Below are positions 46,369 to 59,286 of a DNA stretch of 64,000 bases, one piece after another. The DNA comes from Tulasnella sp. 424. Its lineage: Eukaryota; Basidiomycota; Agaricomycetes; Cantharellales; Tulasnellaceae. Each line of letters starts with the position of its first letter. Position 1 is the first letter of the stretch. A program made the translations under genes and the position numbers. Where the stretch lies: positions 620,001 to 684,000 of the forward strand of contig WSUB01000001.1 of NCBI GenBank assembly GCA_019633425.1, read 5' to 3'. The notes under the pieces were generated by a model. The model was not told the DNA's origin. It saw only the letters and a program-made list of their open reading frames with translations, and did not search any database.

Positions 46369-48017
46369 TTATTGGAACAACAACGAGGCAGCCAAGTCGA
46401 CATTTCCGCCAGCAGCCACCAACGACTGCACAGCCGTATTTCGATCCATACCAAGCGCCATCAAGGTTTCAATATCCTTCTCAGGGAACTGTGGACCTGC
46501 CCTGCCTAGTAGATTGGTCGGCTGTGATCCAAGCCCAGGGCTTGGGCTCGAATTCGAAGCGAGTGTGTTTCCAGCACCGGGGAATCGAGGCTGCGAAGAA
46601 GATGGGCCTGGAGTTGGTGCGGAGGAATGTGATGGGGTGTCCGCCAATTCCGTGTCTTGGCCTAGAGAGTTCTTGGGCAGGTCGTGTTCAGCAAGGAAAG
46701 GTACTTCTCGACCTCTAATGCGGAGGACGTTCTTCTCTAGGTCAATGCAAGCTTGATGTGCTTTGAGCATATCCAACCCAAATAGCAGGTCGACATCCTT
46801 CCCCTTAGATATCGCGAACGAGTCAGCCCTGGTGAATCGAATGGTGTGAACGGTGCAAGCATACCTCTAAGACGGTGAATGAACAAGGCAAGAAGACATC
46901 TGCCACTTTGATTTGAGCGCTATGCACTCGACCAAGGATTTTTGCCGTGCCGACGCCCTTGGCAATACCAGAGAAACGTGTATCTAATAGACGCATGATC
47001 CTGTGCGAAAAATCAGCATCATTGAAATACACGTCCGACGACTTTTACTCACCCACAAGCTTCTGCGCATTCTGGGCTGACTACAAGGCAAGGTGGATTA
47101 AAAGCGCTCTGAGAAGAAGACGTAGATGACTTACTGATTGTCTGCTGAGCTCCACTATCCACGAACGCTTTGACGGGATGTCCATTTACTTCGACAGGGA
47201 TGCTGCAGTAATAAGTCAATACGGGCTGACACCTGTATTAGTCGGTCTGGGGACGCACTAAAGCATATGCACACGGCCGAATGCCTCAGGTGAGAACTCC
47301 ATAGCATGCTCAAGGTTTTCCATGACAGCTTCCATTCTGATGGCCTCCTCAATCTTCCTTTGGGCCTCGATGTTGAAGGGATCCGCATTAAGGGCTTCAA
47401 TCTCCCTCTGCTTTGCATGCTCCGCTTGCTGCTGTTTCCGACGAGTTTCACCTAGAAGTTCTGCAAAACGCCGAGGATTGTTCTGAGCTGCTGCCGCCAG
47501 TTCAGGTTGCGCCTGGGTGTAGTTTATAAGCGGGATAGTTAGCGATTGGACTGGGATACCGCTCAGCGAGCGCACCTGCTGCAGTTGACGCATGAGCTGA
47601 GGATCACCGAGTATCTGAAGCCTCATCATTTCCGAGTCCTGTTCGACGGTTCTAAAGATTCAAAGTGAATATTAAGGCGAAGCGCTCAGTCGCGTTCGCC
47701 GTCAGCACTTACCGCCCAGCGACAACGACCTTCCGCCGAAGCAGGAGCATGGCTTCATCCCCGATGCCGAATGAGGCCAAGGTAGCCTTTGGATCACTAA
47801 GGTCTCTCCCCTGGAAGGATATGCTTTGCTCAGGTGCTGGAATTTCTGACTGTTCATGACCAAGGCAAGGGTTAGGTAGTCAGCATGACAGGATTTCACT
47901 TTGGTCTGCATTACTCGCCTCCGCTTCCAACAAAGCCATAATATTCTCCAATTCCATCTGAGGGTCGACCTCAATAACGTAGGACTGACCCATATCGGTG
48001 AAGAAGGTTAGGCGCAT
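46369..48017 (-). CDS. DDI1: DDI1 homologue, ubiquitin-dependent aspartic protease
   Basis: ATG 48017 starts the ubiquitin-like domain ([19 protein letters not shown]). A helical domain follows ([10 protein letters not shown] through [19 protein letters not shown]), then the retroviral-protease-like domain with catalytic [10 protein letters not shown] and [17 protein letters not shown], and a C-terminal UBA domain ([23 protein letters not shown]). The full UBL-HDD-RVP-UBA order is present. DDI1 shuttles ubiquitinated proteins to the proteasome and cleaves heavily ubiquitinated substrates. About six exons. An upstream GTG-started extension to 48119 is not needed. Confidence 0.94.
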
Positions 48018-48332
48018 GTCTGACTTGGAGTTGGCGGTGGTGTAGACGAGGTCCGAGTTTAAGGGGGTTACGGTCTCGACAAAGCTCGCACAAGAGACCG
48101 CGTTATATAACCGCCACACCCCTTTTAAGCTCTATAAGCTCAACCATCTTAGAAAGGTCTGAAAGGAAGAGCTGACGCGTCGGGAATTGGCCAAGCTTTG
48201 CGCGAGTTTAAGAATCTAGAAGGTCCTAGAGCGTGGTGAAAGAGAATTGTGCAAGGGGCGCGCGGTGCCGAATCCCTGGAGAGCGTCGATGAATCCCATA
48301 CAACTCCATTAAAATCCCGCTCCGTCGCTAAA

Positions 48333-49903
48333 TTAAGCTGCTGCCTGTACAGGTTTCTCCACCAAAACCTCCGCATCCTGGGCTGCTCTTGGTTTCCGGC
48401 TCTGCTTGGTATGAGCAAGAACTTCCAGGACGCCCGTCATCTCTGCTCTCCAATTCACCAGCCGCTTTTGAAGGTACGCCCAATTCTCCGAGCTGAAAGA
48501 TCTATGTGTAGCACGAGTGATGTGCAGAGTTTGCGTCGGTTGTGAGAGCTTGCCGCCGATCAGATTTGCTCGCATCGCTATCATAGAGAAATATTCAGAT
48601 GAATGCTTCAGACGGTCCACCAGCACCTTACCGTCGATTACCCATTTCTCAACTTCCGTAGCTGGTACTTGCAAGCTTGAAGCGATAGCAGAGTATGACA
48701 CCTCTTTTCCAACGTTTTGGGTCGCAAGAGCTGCAATGCTCAGCAGCCTGATCTTCCGCTCGAGGGCAACTTTATCCAGGCCTATGGGAAGCTGTCAGAT
48801 GATTGCGCTCGTGTTGTCGTTATGACCCACCAGAGTCCCCGATAGAAGCTTCATTCTTTGACAACCAATCGCTCAACTGTGCGTAGTCTCCATTCAGGAA
48901 AATTTGCAAAAGGCCAAAGAGCGGAGTAGATTGCACTAGTTTCAGAGATGGAAGCTTCTTTACCGAGTCGAGATCAAAAATGGACGGAGTGTTAAGCGCG
49001 GTGGAGATTGCGACGAGGATAGCTGGCTGAATCTCATTCGACGATTCAGAGAGAGAGGTAATGTAGGAGAGCTGAAACTCCAAAAATGTTTCTCTGAAGT
49101 CCCATTTGAGATTAAGGAGCTTTGATTGAACTGGCTGAACTCACGGTCTACCGCATTTGCTGAAGGAAGCTGCAAGTGACTTCCAGAGCGAGGATCTCTC
49201 CTCGACTGAGACGTTCCATTCAGAAAGCCATCGCTCTACGTTGGATTTTTTGATCCCAAGAACGTCGAGCTCGTCTTGAGAGGTGGCCAAAGTAACAAGG
49301 GCCTGGTAGACTGGAAGCCGCAAGGGCGATCGTCGGGGTAGAATATTAAACAGGTTCGCTAATCTGTAAAACAAATGTAAGCAAAACTACTCTGATGGGC
49401 TTAATCGCTAAAACACTAACATTCTGTACTTGATGATGGCGGGGTTGGGAGCAGCTGAAATGGTATGAATGATGGGCGTCAATTGCTCCTTCAGCCCCGA
49501 CTCGTCGGGGAAAAGCGTGAGGATATGTGCGTATAGGAGGTTGAAGAACCCCTCGATCTCTGCAATAAGATACTTCATCAGGATTAGAGACCCTAGTGAG
49601 CCGGATAGCCTGATGGGTGAAGCGAACCTTTGTCGGATCCAGACCCTAGTCCCTTAACCGCCCCGAGAACGAGTGTAATCGTCTTTTGTTTCTTGTTTTC
49701 GTCTGAAGATAGCAATGCATTTTGGAATGGGCTGATGAATGAGGTTCGAGCATCGTCGGCAAGATCCCTAGCTAGGTAGTTCACGAGTTCCTGGATCTAA
49801 ACACTCTGATGAGTTGCACGCTGGTGTTCCAGTTGCCGAAGTACTGCACCTGCTCCTCAAACGTTCCGTCGCCAAAAATCAAGGTCGAGTCCGAGGAAGC
49901 CAT
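48333..49903 (-). CDS. Eukaryotic translation initiation factor 3 subunit M
   Basis: ATG 49903 starts MASSDSTLIFGDGTFEEQV. The body is helical with LVNYLARDLADDARTSF, FFNLLYAHILTLFPDESGLK and the PCI domain in the second half (LPSLKLVQSTPLFGLLQIFL; VSYSAIASSLQV; EVEKWVIDAMRANLIGGKLSQ, bridging an intron near 48560-48635). It ends in HRSFSSENWAYLQKRLVNW and an Ala-rich tail. This is eIF3m, part of the eIF3 PCI/MPN core. The start could also be in the frame up to 49981, but 49903 fits the family better. Confidence 0.9.
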
Positions 49904-50136
49904 GCCCGCAAAGTTGTCCTCCGGGAATTTTGACGCGGACTGAGTTCTGTTGACTGACTGGTCTAAATGACTCGGGCACACGGTTCATCTTTGGTCAGCC
50001 GTCTATTGTGGTGGGGGAATTCGCGCTTTCCACTCCTCACATCGTCGTACAAAGAAATCCACGAACAAGGTTGAATACGAAATTGCGCTACATATCTTAG
50101 ATAACAAATGGAAGACACTCAAGATACCAACATGAG

Positions 50137-52959
50137 TCACTCCTCGTCCTCGCTGTCGGACCGCATATCAATCTGCGGAATTAGCTGATCGTCATCCTCG
50201 TCTTCGTCCATATCTAGATGGAAAGACGCTCCCTGTGGAGCTTGCGGAGCCTCCGTTTGGATGATGGCTGATGGCATTGCCCACTCCGGTCGCTCGTACT
50301 GGCGAACCCCGCTGTCCGAGTCGATGTGGCTCTCGGTGCCCGTGAAACTCGTGCTCTTTTCCGCTGTCGAGTTAAGCGGAGCGAAGGACGATACTGAGAG
50401 TGGCTGGGTTGTCGGCTCATAGACAGGGCCCTTCTCCAATACTTGGGGCTGCGGCGCCGTCGAGAGAACGGCAGAGGTAGAAGCAGGCATTGGAGGAGCG
50501 CTGATATGAGGATGGCTTTGATTCGGTACCAGCACTGCCGATGCTGCCGTAGTAATCCCGTTTCTTGAGACGCTTGGTGTTTCAGCCGCGTCCGCGCTTG
50601 TCAAGCGTAACTCGTCTAAGATTTCCCGCTCTTCCTTCGTCTCTTCCTTCCTGAAAAGGGGGAACGATTCAATTGGAGGGACGGTCTTGAGTAGCGGAGG
50701 CAATCGTGGGTGAAGAGCCCCCTCCAAACAGCCTTGTGTCTCAAGGCATGCCTGAGGTCGGGAAACTGAGCAATACGTCATGGGTGAGGGTAGTGCTGAA
50801 CGTTACCTTTTGAGTTCTAAAGCCTTCTGAGAGAGTTGCTGTCGCTGATAGCACTGTCCCCAGCGACCTTGCTGCAAAGCCGTCGTTGCCGTGCTGGGCA
50901 ATCCAAGCACTCAAGTCGAACACCTTGTGCTGGAAGATCTCGTAGGCTCCAAGGTCCTTGGAAAATGTTTGTGGGTTCTGTTGAGTTAGTGAAAGAAGAA
51001 TCGATAGTAATACTCGGTGAACCGCGGACAAAGTGGGTTGGGACAGGAACCCAGATCCCACTACCGCCTCCAATACTGATATCGAGACACGAAGGGAGGT
51101 CAGAAGTTCAGGTAACATGCCTACCTGGGACAACATTCAAGCAACGCACCATCGATTGCGGCGATGACCTCCTCCGATTGTGCGACCTCCAGCCGAGAGC
51201 CATGAGGCTGATTCCGCAACATTTCGTCTCCTTCGTACCCTCTTGCACGCTTCTTCCCTTTCCCGCGGCTATAGGATGTAGGTCCTATTCCATTACCTGT
51301 GATTTCGTTGTTGGATGATTCGTCCGATAGAAGGGCGGTAATGGAGTTCAGCGTGGATCGGGCCACGCGGTTGGGAAGAATTGAAGATTGGAAAGGATGG
51401 GCCTGGTAGATAATGGGAGGCAGAGTGCGAAGAAGCAAAGTTCGGGTCGAAACACTAGGGTATGCTCAGATCATGGTACAAGATACAAAGTGAGATAAAG
51501 TACTCACGACACATTCGGCTGAGCTAATTGGAAGATCGCAGCGTTGACTAACTGGGATGCATAGGGTGTCAAATGTTGCCCAACGCTTCCAGAAAGACAT
51601 CAGTCTAGGAGCAGAATAACACCGCTACTATTCAACTCACCTTTCACACATCACTTTGGCGAGCCGACAGCCTAACGCTGTTATCGAAGGTACGAGACTT
51701 AGTTGAAAGGTGTGTAGTGCGATATCTTGATTTTCCAGCTAAGAAGATGGCGGTGTAAAGCCAAGATTTCTAAATCTCAGTGACAGTACTTACTGCTTTC
51801 TCGGGAGCACCTTTTAGCATATCTACAGCCAATCGAACTATGCTGGCGAGAGGAACCGTCACTACTCGGGCGATCTCTGCTCTTTGTTTTCAGGTGTTTA
51901 GCATGAGTTCAGTCATCATGTCAGGAAAGATGTGCTTACTGTAGAAGCGCGCTAACAGCGGATATCATGCAACGCAGTCGGTCTAACGCGAGAGGCATGG
52001 CAATCATAGGGTCAGCTGGCAGTTTTGGTACCTCGAGAGCAGTGTTGGCAATCGGTGTTGCTAGGTTTTTTTGTTTTAAAAAGTTCAGAAATAGCACGTC
52101 GACCTTGGGAGGCATTGCTTACATAATTCAAAGGTGGTGCGGAGGGCAGCAAGACACTCAGTAGATGTTGCCAAGGCGCCTTCAATCGTCTTCTTCCATG
52201 AGGCTGAGCCTACGGTCTTCCCGCTTGAGATGTGTAAGGACGCAAGGAGTTTGGAAGCTGGAGAGAGGATTTCAGGAGGCGTTGGGGTTGGGAATGAACC
52301 GGAGATGTGTCGCAAAGCAAGCTTGTGAAGGGGAGCTTGCACGGTCCTCATCATGGATGGATAGATGCTAACGAGGGCATGAAGAGTTTCTAGGATGATA
52401 ACCTGTGATAGACTTAGTAATAGCTATGCGAGAAAGGTGCTAAACTTACCTGTAACGATATCGGGATATCTTTTTCTGCAAGAGCGACCATGGCCGAAGC
52501 GTAGCGCGATACGTTTGGAGCTGAAACTTGGCGCTGGAATTCATTCATATGGGTAGCCGAAGAAAATATTCGGAACAGAAGTCGGATCGACATGGTATGT
52601 ATAGGCTCCACTTCTGCTCTCTACATGCTCGAAGGTCAGCTGGCTCGATGGCTGGCATAAACGCCAAGCGCAATACGCACAGATAGCATTGGTAGAACAA
52701 TACCGACCCAGATCTCCGCGTGCTCTAGCATAAGCTGTACGCTGAGCTCGGAAGTTTTGTCTGCCAGACACAGACCCGCCCATCTAAGCGAAGGTTCCCT
52801 AGAGTGGAGGAGAGAATCGATTCTGTTCATCCACTTCTGTGAGTGTTGAGAGGGTTTAAGGTGGTCCGGTGTCAGAGTTTGTAGCACGATGGGAATTTGG
52901 GCGAAAGCCGCTCCATCGGTGGCTAGCTGATGCTGGAGAATTCCTCCAATGCCGTCCAT
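50137..52959 (-). CDS. RIX1: Pre-rRNA-processing protein RIX1 (PELP1 family)
   Basis: ATG 52959 (alternative 52998) starts a helical-repeat protein. The N-terminal RIX1 domain is seen in SREPSLRWAGLCLADKTSE and the following helices (HMNEFQRQVSAPNVSRYASAM; SLQVIILETLHALVSIYPSMM). The middle is split by about ten introns. The C-terminal ~200 residues are Ser/Pro/Glu-rich and end in a strongly acidic stretch (DEDEDDDQLIPQ, DSEDEE). RIX1 acts with IPI1 and IPI3 in ITS2 processing and late 60S maturation. The C-terminal acidity fits. Internal exon borders between 51450 and 52400 were not all resolved. Head to head with SEC10 over 160 bases. Confidence 0.75.
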
Positions 52960-53119
52960 AGTTGTCGAGGAAAGGTTGTTGCAATTGGCGCCCCTCACAG
53001 TAAATTTCGACGCGGAGACGGGGACTAGCCCCTATATCACGCTGGCGGAGCGAACCACCCCCAAAGCCCAACCACCACGACCTTGCTAACGACGCTACAC
53101 CACGATCTGGATGACCTGA

Positions 53120-56100
53120 ATGTCTTTCGACGCACCGATACCGCGCCCAAGGGCCACCAAGGAACTCTACCCTGTGGACCCTGCTGTCCAGGATCTCTTG
53201 AAATTATCCACGTTCAGCTCAGACAAGTTCGATATCAAGGACTTCATCGCCTCAATGTCCGAAAAGCTCATCGCACAATCTAAAGCAGAGCCGGGGCGTA
53301 CGTACTGGCTCTGGTTTCGCCCTGAGCTACACTAATGGAACCATCAACAGCCTTCGACCCTAAACCCTTTATTCGAACATTTGAATCCGCAGTGGATGTC
53401 CTCATCGACCTCCGAAAGGACGTACAGAAAAAGACAGAGCGCGAGGAGCAAAGCTGCAAAACTGCTGAGAAGGAGTACTCGAAGAAGCTTTCGGAATTGA
53501 ATAAAGGCTTCGAGGTTCGGCGCCTACATTTACTTGGGGTTTTCCAACCCTCACCCCGTTCAGTCCGTAGGCAAGTCCTTCAACGGAATGGAAAGCAAGA
53601 TCACCGAAGTTGGCCGAACTGCTGTCCGTATTGGTAAGCTCGTGTTTTCAAAGACGACCGCCTTACCTCATGAAGCTCACTCCTTTTGTTCAGGGGAACA
53701 GCTGGAATCGGTCCATATAGCACGGCAACGAGCACAGGCGGCTCACGATATTGTCAGCTATTGGAATCAATTTTCTCGAGGTGACACCACGAAGATTGAA
53801 GCCTTGAGGAAAGAAGGTCGCGAAGGAAGGCAGCAAGTTGCAGTCCTGCTGCGGCGTTTAACCGCAGTCTCGAAAGAGCTGGATGTCAAGAACGCTACCA
53901 GGGTAAGGGATATGCTCCAGAGCTTATCTAGTTCTAACCACATCTTCAGGCGAGAACCGAGCTGGAGAAATACTGCGAGAAGTTCGAGAAGGATATGCTC
54001 CGGTTGTTTGATAAGTCCTACAGGAAAGGCGATCCCAAAATTATGAAGGTTTGGCCAACCTTCTGAACAGTGTCTCCAAAGCTCATCACTCACGTTGTTC
54101 GTTTATTCTCCGCAGCACTGTGCCCAAACTCTGCTCGAATTTAATGGAGGAGCCTCGTGCGTTCAAATTTATGTCAACCAACACGACTTCTTCATCTCAA
54201 AGTCCAGAGTGAACGAGACGACCACAATCGAAGAAACACATTTGTTGGTATTTTTATATTTCTATAGGTTGCTAGCTATGAACCTCTTTACTGTAGGTGG
54301 GAGATTCTGCCAGATCCAGATGCAAGTCTGCCAAAGAGAGACCTTGGCCTGGCTGCCCTTCTAGAGGACATTCGTACAACTGTTGGCCAGGAAGCACAAA
54401 TCATCCAGGCGGTATTTCCGAATCCACCAGTTGTTATGCAAGTCTTTTTGCAGCGAGTGTTCGAGCAATCGGTATGACGTTGCCCCGAAGCCTTTCATTT
54501 GAACTAGCTTGACCCTTTGATGATTAGATTCAAGGACACATCGAGATGCTTCTGGAAAAGGCCTCTGCCATCTCCACCCTCGCTTTCCTTCGCCTCCTTC
54601 AACTCGCACACATACAAGTATCCGCCCTTGTTGAAGATCTCCGGCCTTACGACCTGTCTGCGGTCATGTCTGCACCTTCCTCGAGGGCTGCTGTAGAAGG
54701 GAACTCTCTGGATGCTCTGGAGACGCGTGATGCTCGTGGAATGGGTGTTGCTTTGCCTTTTGGCACAATGCTTGAAAGCGCGATGGAGGAACTCTTCGTC
54801 CATTACATCGAGGGCACCAAATACATCGAGAAAGAGAGCAAGAGCCTAGGAGAGCTATATTCAGAGTACCTAGCGAAATTCACCAAGGTTCATGTAAGTG
54901 AAGCAACTAATCCAAATCTGTTGGGCAGAGCCTCACGGAACACTCATTGTAGTTGATGATGAGAACCAAAGCGTCTAGCGGTGGTCTTCTAGATCGCATT
55001 GCCAATCAACTAGCCTCTGGAACGGGAACATCGCTTTCAGCGGCGGCGGCATCATCATCCGCGTCCTCAGCGTTCGCGAAGCTTAGCGGCATGGCATCGA
55101 GCATGAAGCTGTCAGCTTATCCCGGTTCGACAACATCTCCCGTCTCGCCCGTCCCCCCAGTCCCTATAAACGGCGCAGCAACAGAAATCAGCCGGTCTGC
55201 CGCTTCCACGACGGCAGGGGGGCAAAGCGAGAGTGTCAACGAGGCAGACGGCGTCCTAAGCTTGGATACTGCGGAGACGATGCTTAAATGGCATGCGGAA
55301 GCGATAGGTCGATGCGTTGAAATGAGTCCTTCGGCAGAGCTGTAGGCCTTCTGAGTTGCATTTTCTTCCTCTACATCGGACTTACGTTGACCCGTAGGCC
55401 TAAAAATGTCCTCACTCTGACAAAGGTGCTCGCGGAGTCACTGGGGGCCGGTTACGTGGAGGTGGCGTTGGAGACGTACGTGTTGTCTCTCCCCGCCGGC
55501 ACTGTGTTTAATAAACGCCTCCTGGATTTCTAGGGCCCAGGTTCGGCTGGATACTCGGGACACCAAACTTGAGCCGGATATATCCTCATCATTGGCAGTG
55601 ATTCGCATTGTCGACTTGATCTGTCAACTGTGGCAACAGTATTCTTCCATTGCACTTATACCCTTGACTAGCTCATCAGTGACTGGGAGGAGAGAGATAA
55701 TGATATTCAAAGGGCAGACCATCAGTCACATTGAAGGACTTGCAAACACTCTTGAACAAAAGGTCATCGATAGTGAGTACCCCGCCTTCCAGTCATACGT
55801 CTTCTGAAACCAACATCTATACCGTTTCGTGCAGGCATAGTAGCGTGGCTTTCTGCCCAACTTCAGAAGCAGAAGAAGACCGATTTCAAACCTCGGAACG
55901 ACGATTTATCCTTTGCGCGAGTGAATACTGACCCGTGTACCGGATGTTGCGAGATATTGGAAAAAGTCAGAGATGCCGCAAAGGACAAGCTGAGCGGTCA
56001 GAACCTCGAAAGCTTCTTGACAGAAATTGGGGTAACCTTCCATAGGTAAGCGACGAGTTGTCTCTGGAGATCGCTTAACCGATAAGCTGACGTGATACAG

Positions 56101-56710
56101 TATGTTGCTCGAGCATTTCAAGAAATTCCCCGTCAGTGCAACTGGCGGGCTCATGCTAGCAAAGTACGCTATGATGATAAGCACGGAGGCTCGGCCCAAC
56201 TGACAGATCTCTAAAATTTGTAGAGACCTCAAGTCTTACCAAGATACGATCGCGACCTTCGGCATATCAGCATTAGACGAGCGTTTCGAGTTCATCCGCC
56301 AACTTGGCAACGTCTTCCTCGTCCGGCCCGAGATCCTCAAGACGTACATTACGGAAGATCATCTCGGCCGTATCGATTCCCGCCTCCTAAGGCCCTACCT
56401 AATGCAGCGAGTAGACTGGGGCCAGATAACTTTCGATACCCTTTTGGGTCCCGTGGACGATTTGAATGAAGCCGAAACCTCAACAACCACCTCGATGGCA
56501 AGGGTCGGAAGCGAGGCAGTCAAAGGCCTCAGAGAACGGCTTGGCATGAGCCGTTTAAGCGTTATGATGAAGGAACTCGAGGGGTTGCGCGGCTCCGCTG
56601 CTACTACAACTGGTGCGGCAGCTCCCTCAGGGACAGGTGCAACGGCTGGAACCCAGCCAACTGGAACGGGAGGCGGGTATTTCTCGTTCGGGTATAGCAT
56701 GAACTCATAA
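53120..56710 (+). CDS. SEC10: Exocyst complex component SEC10
   Basis: ATG 53120 starts MSFDAPIPRPRATKEL. An N-terminal coiled coil (KKTEREEQSCKTAEKEYSKKL; SFNGMESKITEVGRTAVRIG) is followed by the helical rods typical of exocyst subunits: HCAQTLLEFNGGASCVQIYVNQHDFF, VFLQRVFEQSIQGHIEMLLEKA, LAFLRLLQLAHIQVSALVEDL, and FVHYIEGTKYIEKESKSLGELYS. Some Ala/Ser-rich low-complexity sequence lies near 55000-55230. It ends with a Gly/Thr-rich tail and SFGYSMNS before the stop at 56708-56710. SEC10 tethers secretory vesicles at the plasma membrane. About a dozen exons. The stop is 93 bases from that of the convergent hydratase. Confidence 0.9.
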
Positions 56711-56802
56711 TACAACTCTATCTCTAATGGGAGGCGGAGTGGGGTGAAAGTCGGAAGGTTTCGGCTCGACTAAGCGAGTGAACAACTGTGGGGAGTGTTG
56801 TT

Positions 56803-58024
56803 CTATTCCCCCTTGAAAATGGGTTTTCGCTTCTCCCGGAAAGCGTCGAGCGCTTCCATCCTGTCGGATGTCGATAATAGCGGTTCGTAGCATGCACGTT
56901 CGAAAGACAGACCAGAGTCGAGATCGAGTTCCGGTGCTTTGGAGATAGCCATCTTGGCGGCACGCAGAGCCAAAGGCGCTACATCATGGAGAGTGAGACG
57001 TAATGAAACACATGCAACGGGAAAGATAGCCATACCACTTTGGTTGATCTCTTTGGCTAGTTTCAAGGCTGCCTCATAAGCGGTGGACGAAGGGTCGGAC
57101 ACAACGTCAACAACCCCTGTAAGCTTCGTCAGCGGAGCCCCAGCATGAAACTGTACAATCACATACCCCACTCTAAAGCATCTTGTGCAGTTAGCATTCG
57201 TCCGGTGAAAATGAGAGTTTTGGCTTTGCTAGCACCAAGCAACCGCGTTGCCCTTTGAGTTCCACCAGCTCCCGGTATTATACCAAGCTTCGTCTCTGGC
57301 AGGCCAATCTTTGTCACACTTGCGCCTGTGATAGGAGCTCGAGTTAAGCGAACGAGGCCATATTTAGTGAAGGCAAACTCCACACACCTGCCACGCGCAA
57401 ATCGCACGAGAGCGCAAGCTCAAGTCCTCCACCGAGAGCTGGACCGTCAATTGCAGCAATGGTCGGCATTGGAAGATCTTCAAGAAGACAGAATGCCGAT
57501 CGCAAGTCGGCCAAGAACTTGTTCACTTCCGCTTTGGTCATGGTCCGCCTCTCGACGAGGTCTGCACCAGCGCAAAATGAACCAGGCTCAGACGACCGGA
57601 TTATGAGAACATTGACACTGAAGTATACGCTCATCAGTGATGATGATCGACGAAAACTCTTGAGGTAGAGACGTACGATGGGTCAAAAGCCGCTTTGTCT
57701 AAAGCGTCGCGAAGTTGCTAGAATGGTTGTTGAATGAAAGTTGGTTCGTTGGTCGGTCACAAACAAACGACAGAGTTGGTAAGCTCGTAATAAAAATCTC
57801 ACCTTGAGTAATTTTACGGATATTGCGTTCTTTGCACTCGGACGGTTGAGTGTTAAGGCGACGACTCCCTGTTCGCCGCCAACAGGTTCGAGGAACGCTT
57901 CTGGCAGAGCTGAAGCAACGGACAAATTTCTCTGCTGTTGCCGTATGCCAGCCATGGATCGAGAGTACTGTTTGAACGTCCGTATTGGGCGGGTTCGTAG
58001 AGGTAATATAGCGAGCATCGACAT
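56803..58024 (-). CDS. Mitochondrial enoyl-CoA hydratase/isomerase family protein, AUH-like
   Basis: ATG 58024 starts an Arg/Ser-rich presequence ([18 protein letters not shown]), consistent with mitochondrial import. The crotonase fold follows: [28 protein letters not shown] (oxyanion hole region), [40 protein letters not shown] with the second active-site glutamate region, and the C-terminal segment [17 protein letters not shown]. The closest match is methylglutaconyl-CoA hydratase (AUH) of leucine breakdown, but other enoyl-CoA hydratases are possible. About six exons. Confidence 0.85.
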
Positions 58025-58344
58025 GGTTGAGTTGGAGGTGGGGAAGAGAATGCGAACTTCGGTTACCGGCAGAGACCTGCGAACCTTATAGGTCACGGGA
58101 AATCCGGAGCTTGTCGGATAGGGTCCACCGTGCACCTCCGTCGGCCCTCCTCAACTTGAACGCCGCTCAACCATTCATGAAAGCATGTCTGAACTTCCCA
58201 TATATAGTGAGGAACACTCGATCAACTCGTTTGGAGATTCGATAACGGGTCCGGTGATTAACCACCTCTATTAGAATCGAGCTAAATTATCGACAAAGAC
58301 CGAATAATAATAGGTGAAAGCCAAAGAGTCTAGAGCCTGAACGC

Positions 58345-59175
58345 TCAGATGACGAGGATGGAGACGAGGCATTCGATCTTAAGGTTAACAATGACCTGGA
58401 CGAGGGCGACTGCAAGGACTTTGATCTTGACGACGAGAGCTGCGAGGAAGCCAACAACGATGACGTCAATGCTCTTGTACATGCAGTCCATGGCGAGTCT
58501 TGCAGGGGTGAATTAATAATAATTCAGTTGGCAGGTCATCCACTGAATATATGAATTGATACGCACTCGACGTCCTGGATGGCGGCTTGGAGCTTAACCC
58601 AGACGGCGGCTTCAACCTCGGTTTCCAACTTGAGGAGCACCTCGAGGGAGGCGCCAATGTCCTAAGAATCGCACGATAGAATGTTAGCGGGTGTGACAGT
58701 GATATAATTCCTGGGATAACTCACAGCAGCGATGCCTGCACCAACTTCGGCGAAAGCGGCCACGTCCACAGCAGCGTTGACGTCGACGCTTCCGGAGTAG
58801 GTCAGGAGGCCGTTCGAGTAAGCAGATACCGAAGCGTAGATGTCATGAATTTCCCCGAGCTTGGCGACGACACCGTCCACTGTGGTTGCATCGACCTTGA
58901 CGGCGGCTGACGGACGACAAGATACCAGTCTCAGTAAAGAACGAATCGACGGGGAAGGACCGAACCCAGGAGAACATACTGATTTGATCGCAGAGAGTTT
59001 TGGCTTGAGTCCTCGCGTCGGTAAAGCCAGCAATCACAGTATGGAGGTCAATTTGAACGTTGGCCACGGCAACGATGTCAGTGACGACGGAGGGGTTAGC
59101 GATCGGAGCGCTGAGAGCAGATGGAAGGAAGAAAAGAGCGGCGGCAGCGAATGAAACGAGAGTGGAGGAGAACAT
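58345..59175 (-). CDS. Small secreted protein with hydrophobic C-terminus, unknown function
   Basis: ATG 59175 opens a strong signal peptide (MFSSTLVSFAAAALFFLPSALSA). Four exons join in frame: to ICDQIS-type end, then VKVDATTVDGVVAKLGEI with SVDVNAAVDVAAFAEVG, then DIGASLEVLLKLETEVEAAV, and finally LAMDCMYKSIDVIVVGFLAAL with a long Val/Leu/Ile-rich tail ending SILVI before TGA 58345-58347. It is about 180 residues long, rich in Ala and Val, with few cysteines. The hydrophobic tail could insert in or coat a surface. It is not a hydrophobin, because the eight-cysteine pattern is absent. I do not recognise the family. Confidence 0.7.
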
Positions 59176-59279
59176 TTTCTAAAAGAATGTGTGTGATTGA
59201 GACTAGTAGAGAGTAGTGAGAAATGCGAGTGAGAGAGATGAGATGAGATGATGAAGTTTGCCAGACGAGCAGGCTCTGA

Positions 59280-59286
59280 TTTTATA
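59280..59286 (-). promoter_or_regulatory. TATA box of the small secreted protein gene
   Basis: TATAAAA on the minus strand, about 105 bases upstream of the ATG at 59175, the usual spacing for a strongly expressed gene in these fungi. Confidence 0.55.

Noticed and set aside
58345..59175. Hydrophobin
   Set aside because: The secreted hydrophobic protein lacks the eight-cysteine hydrophobin pattern.
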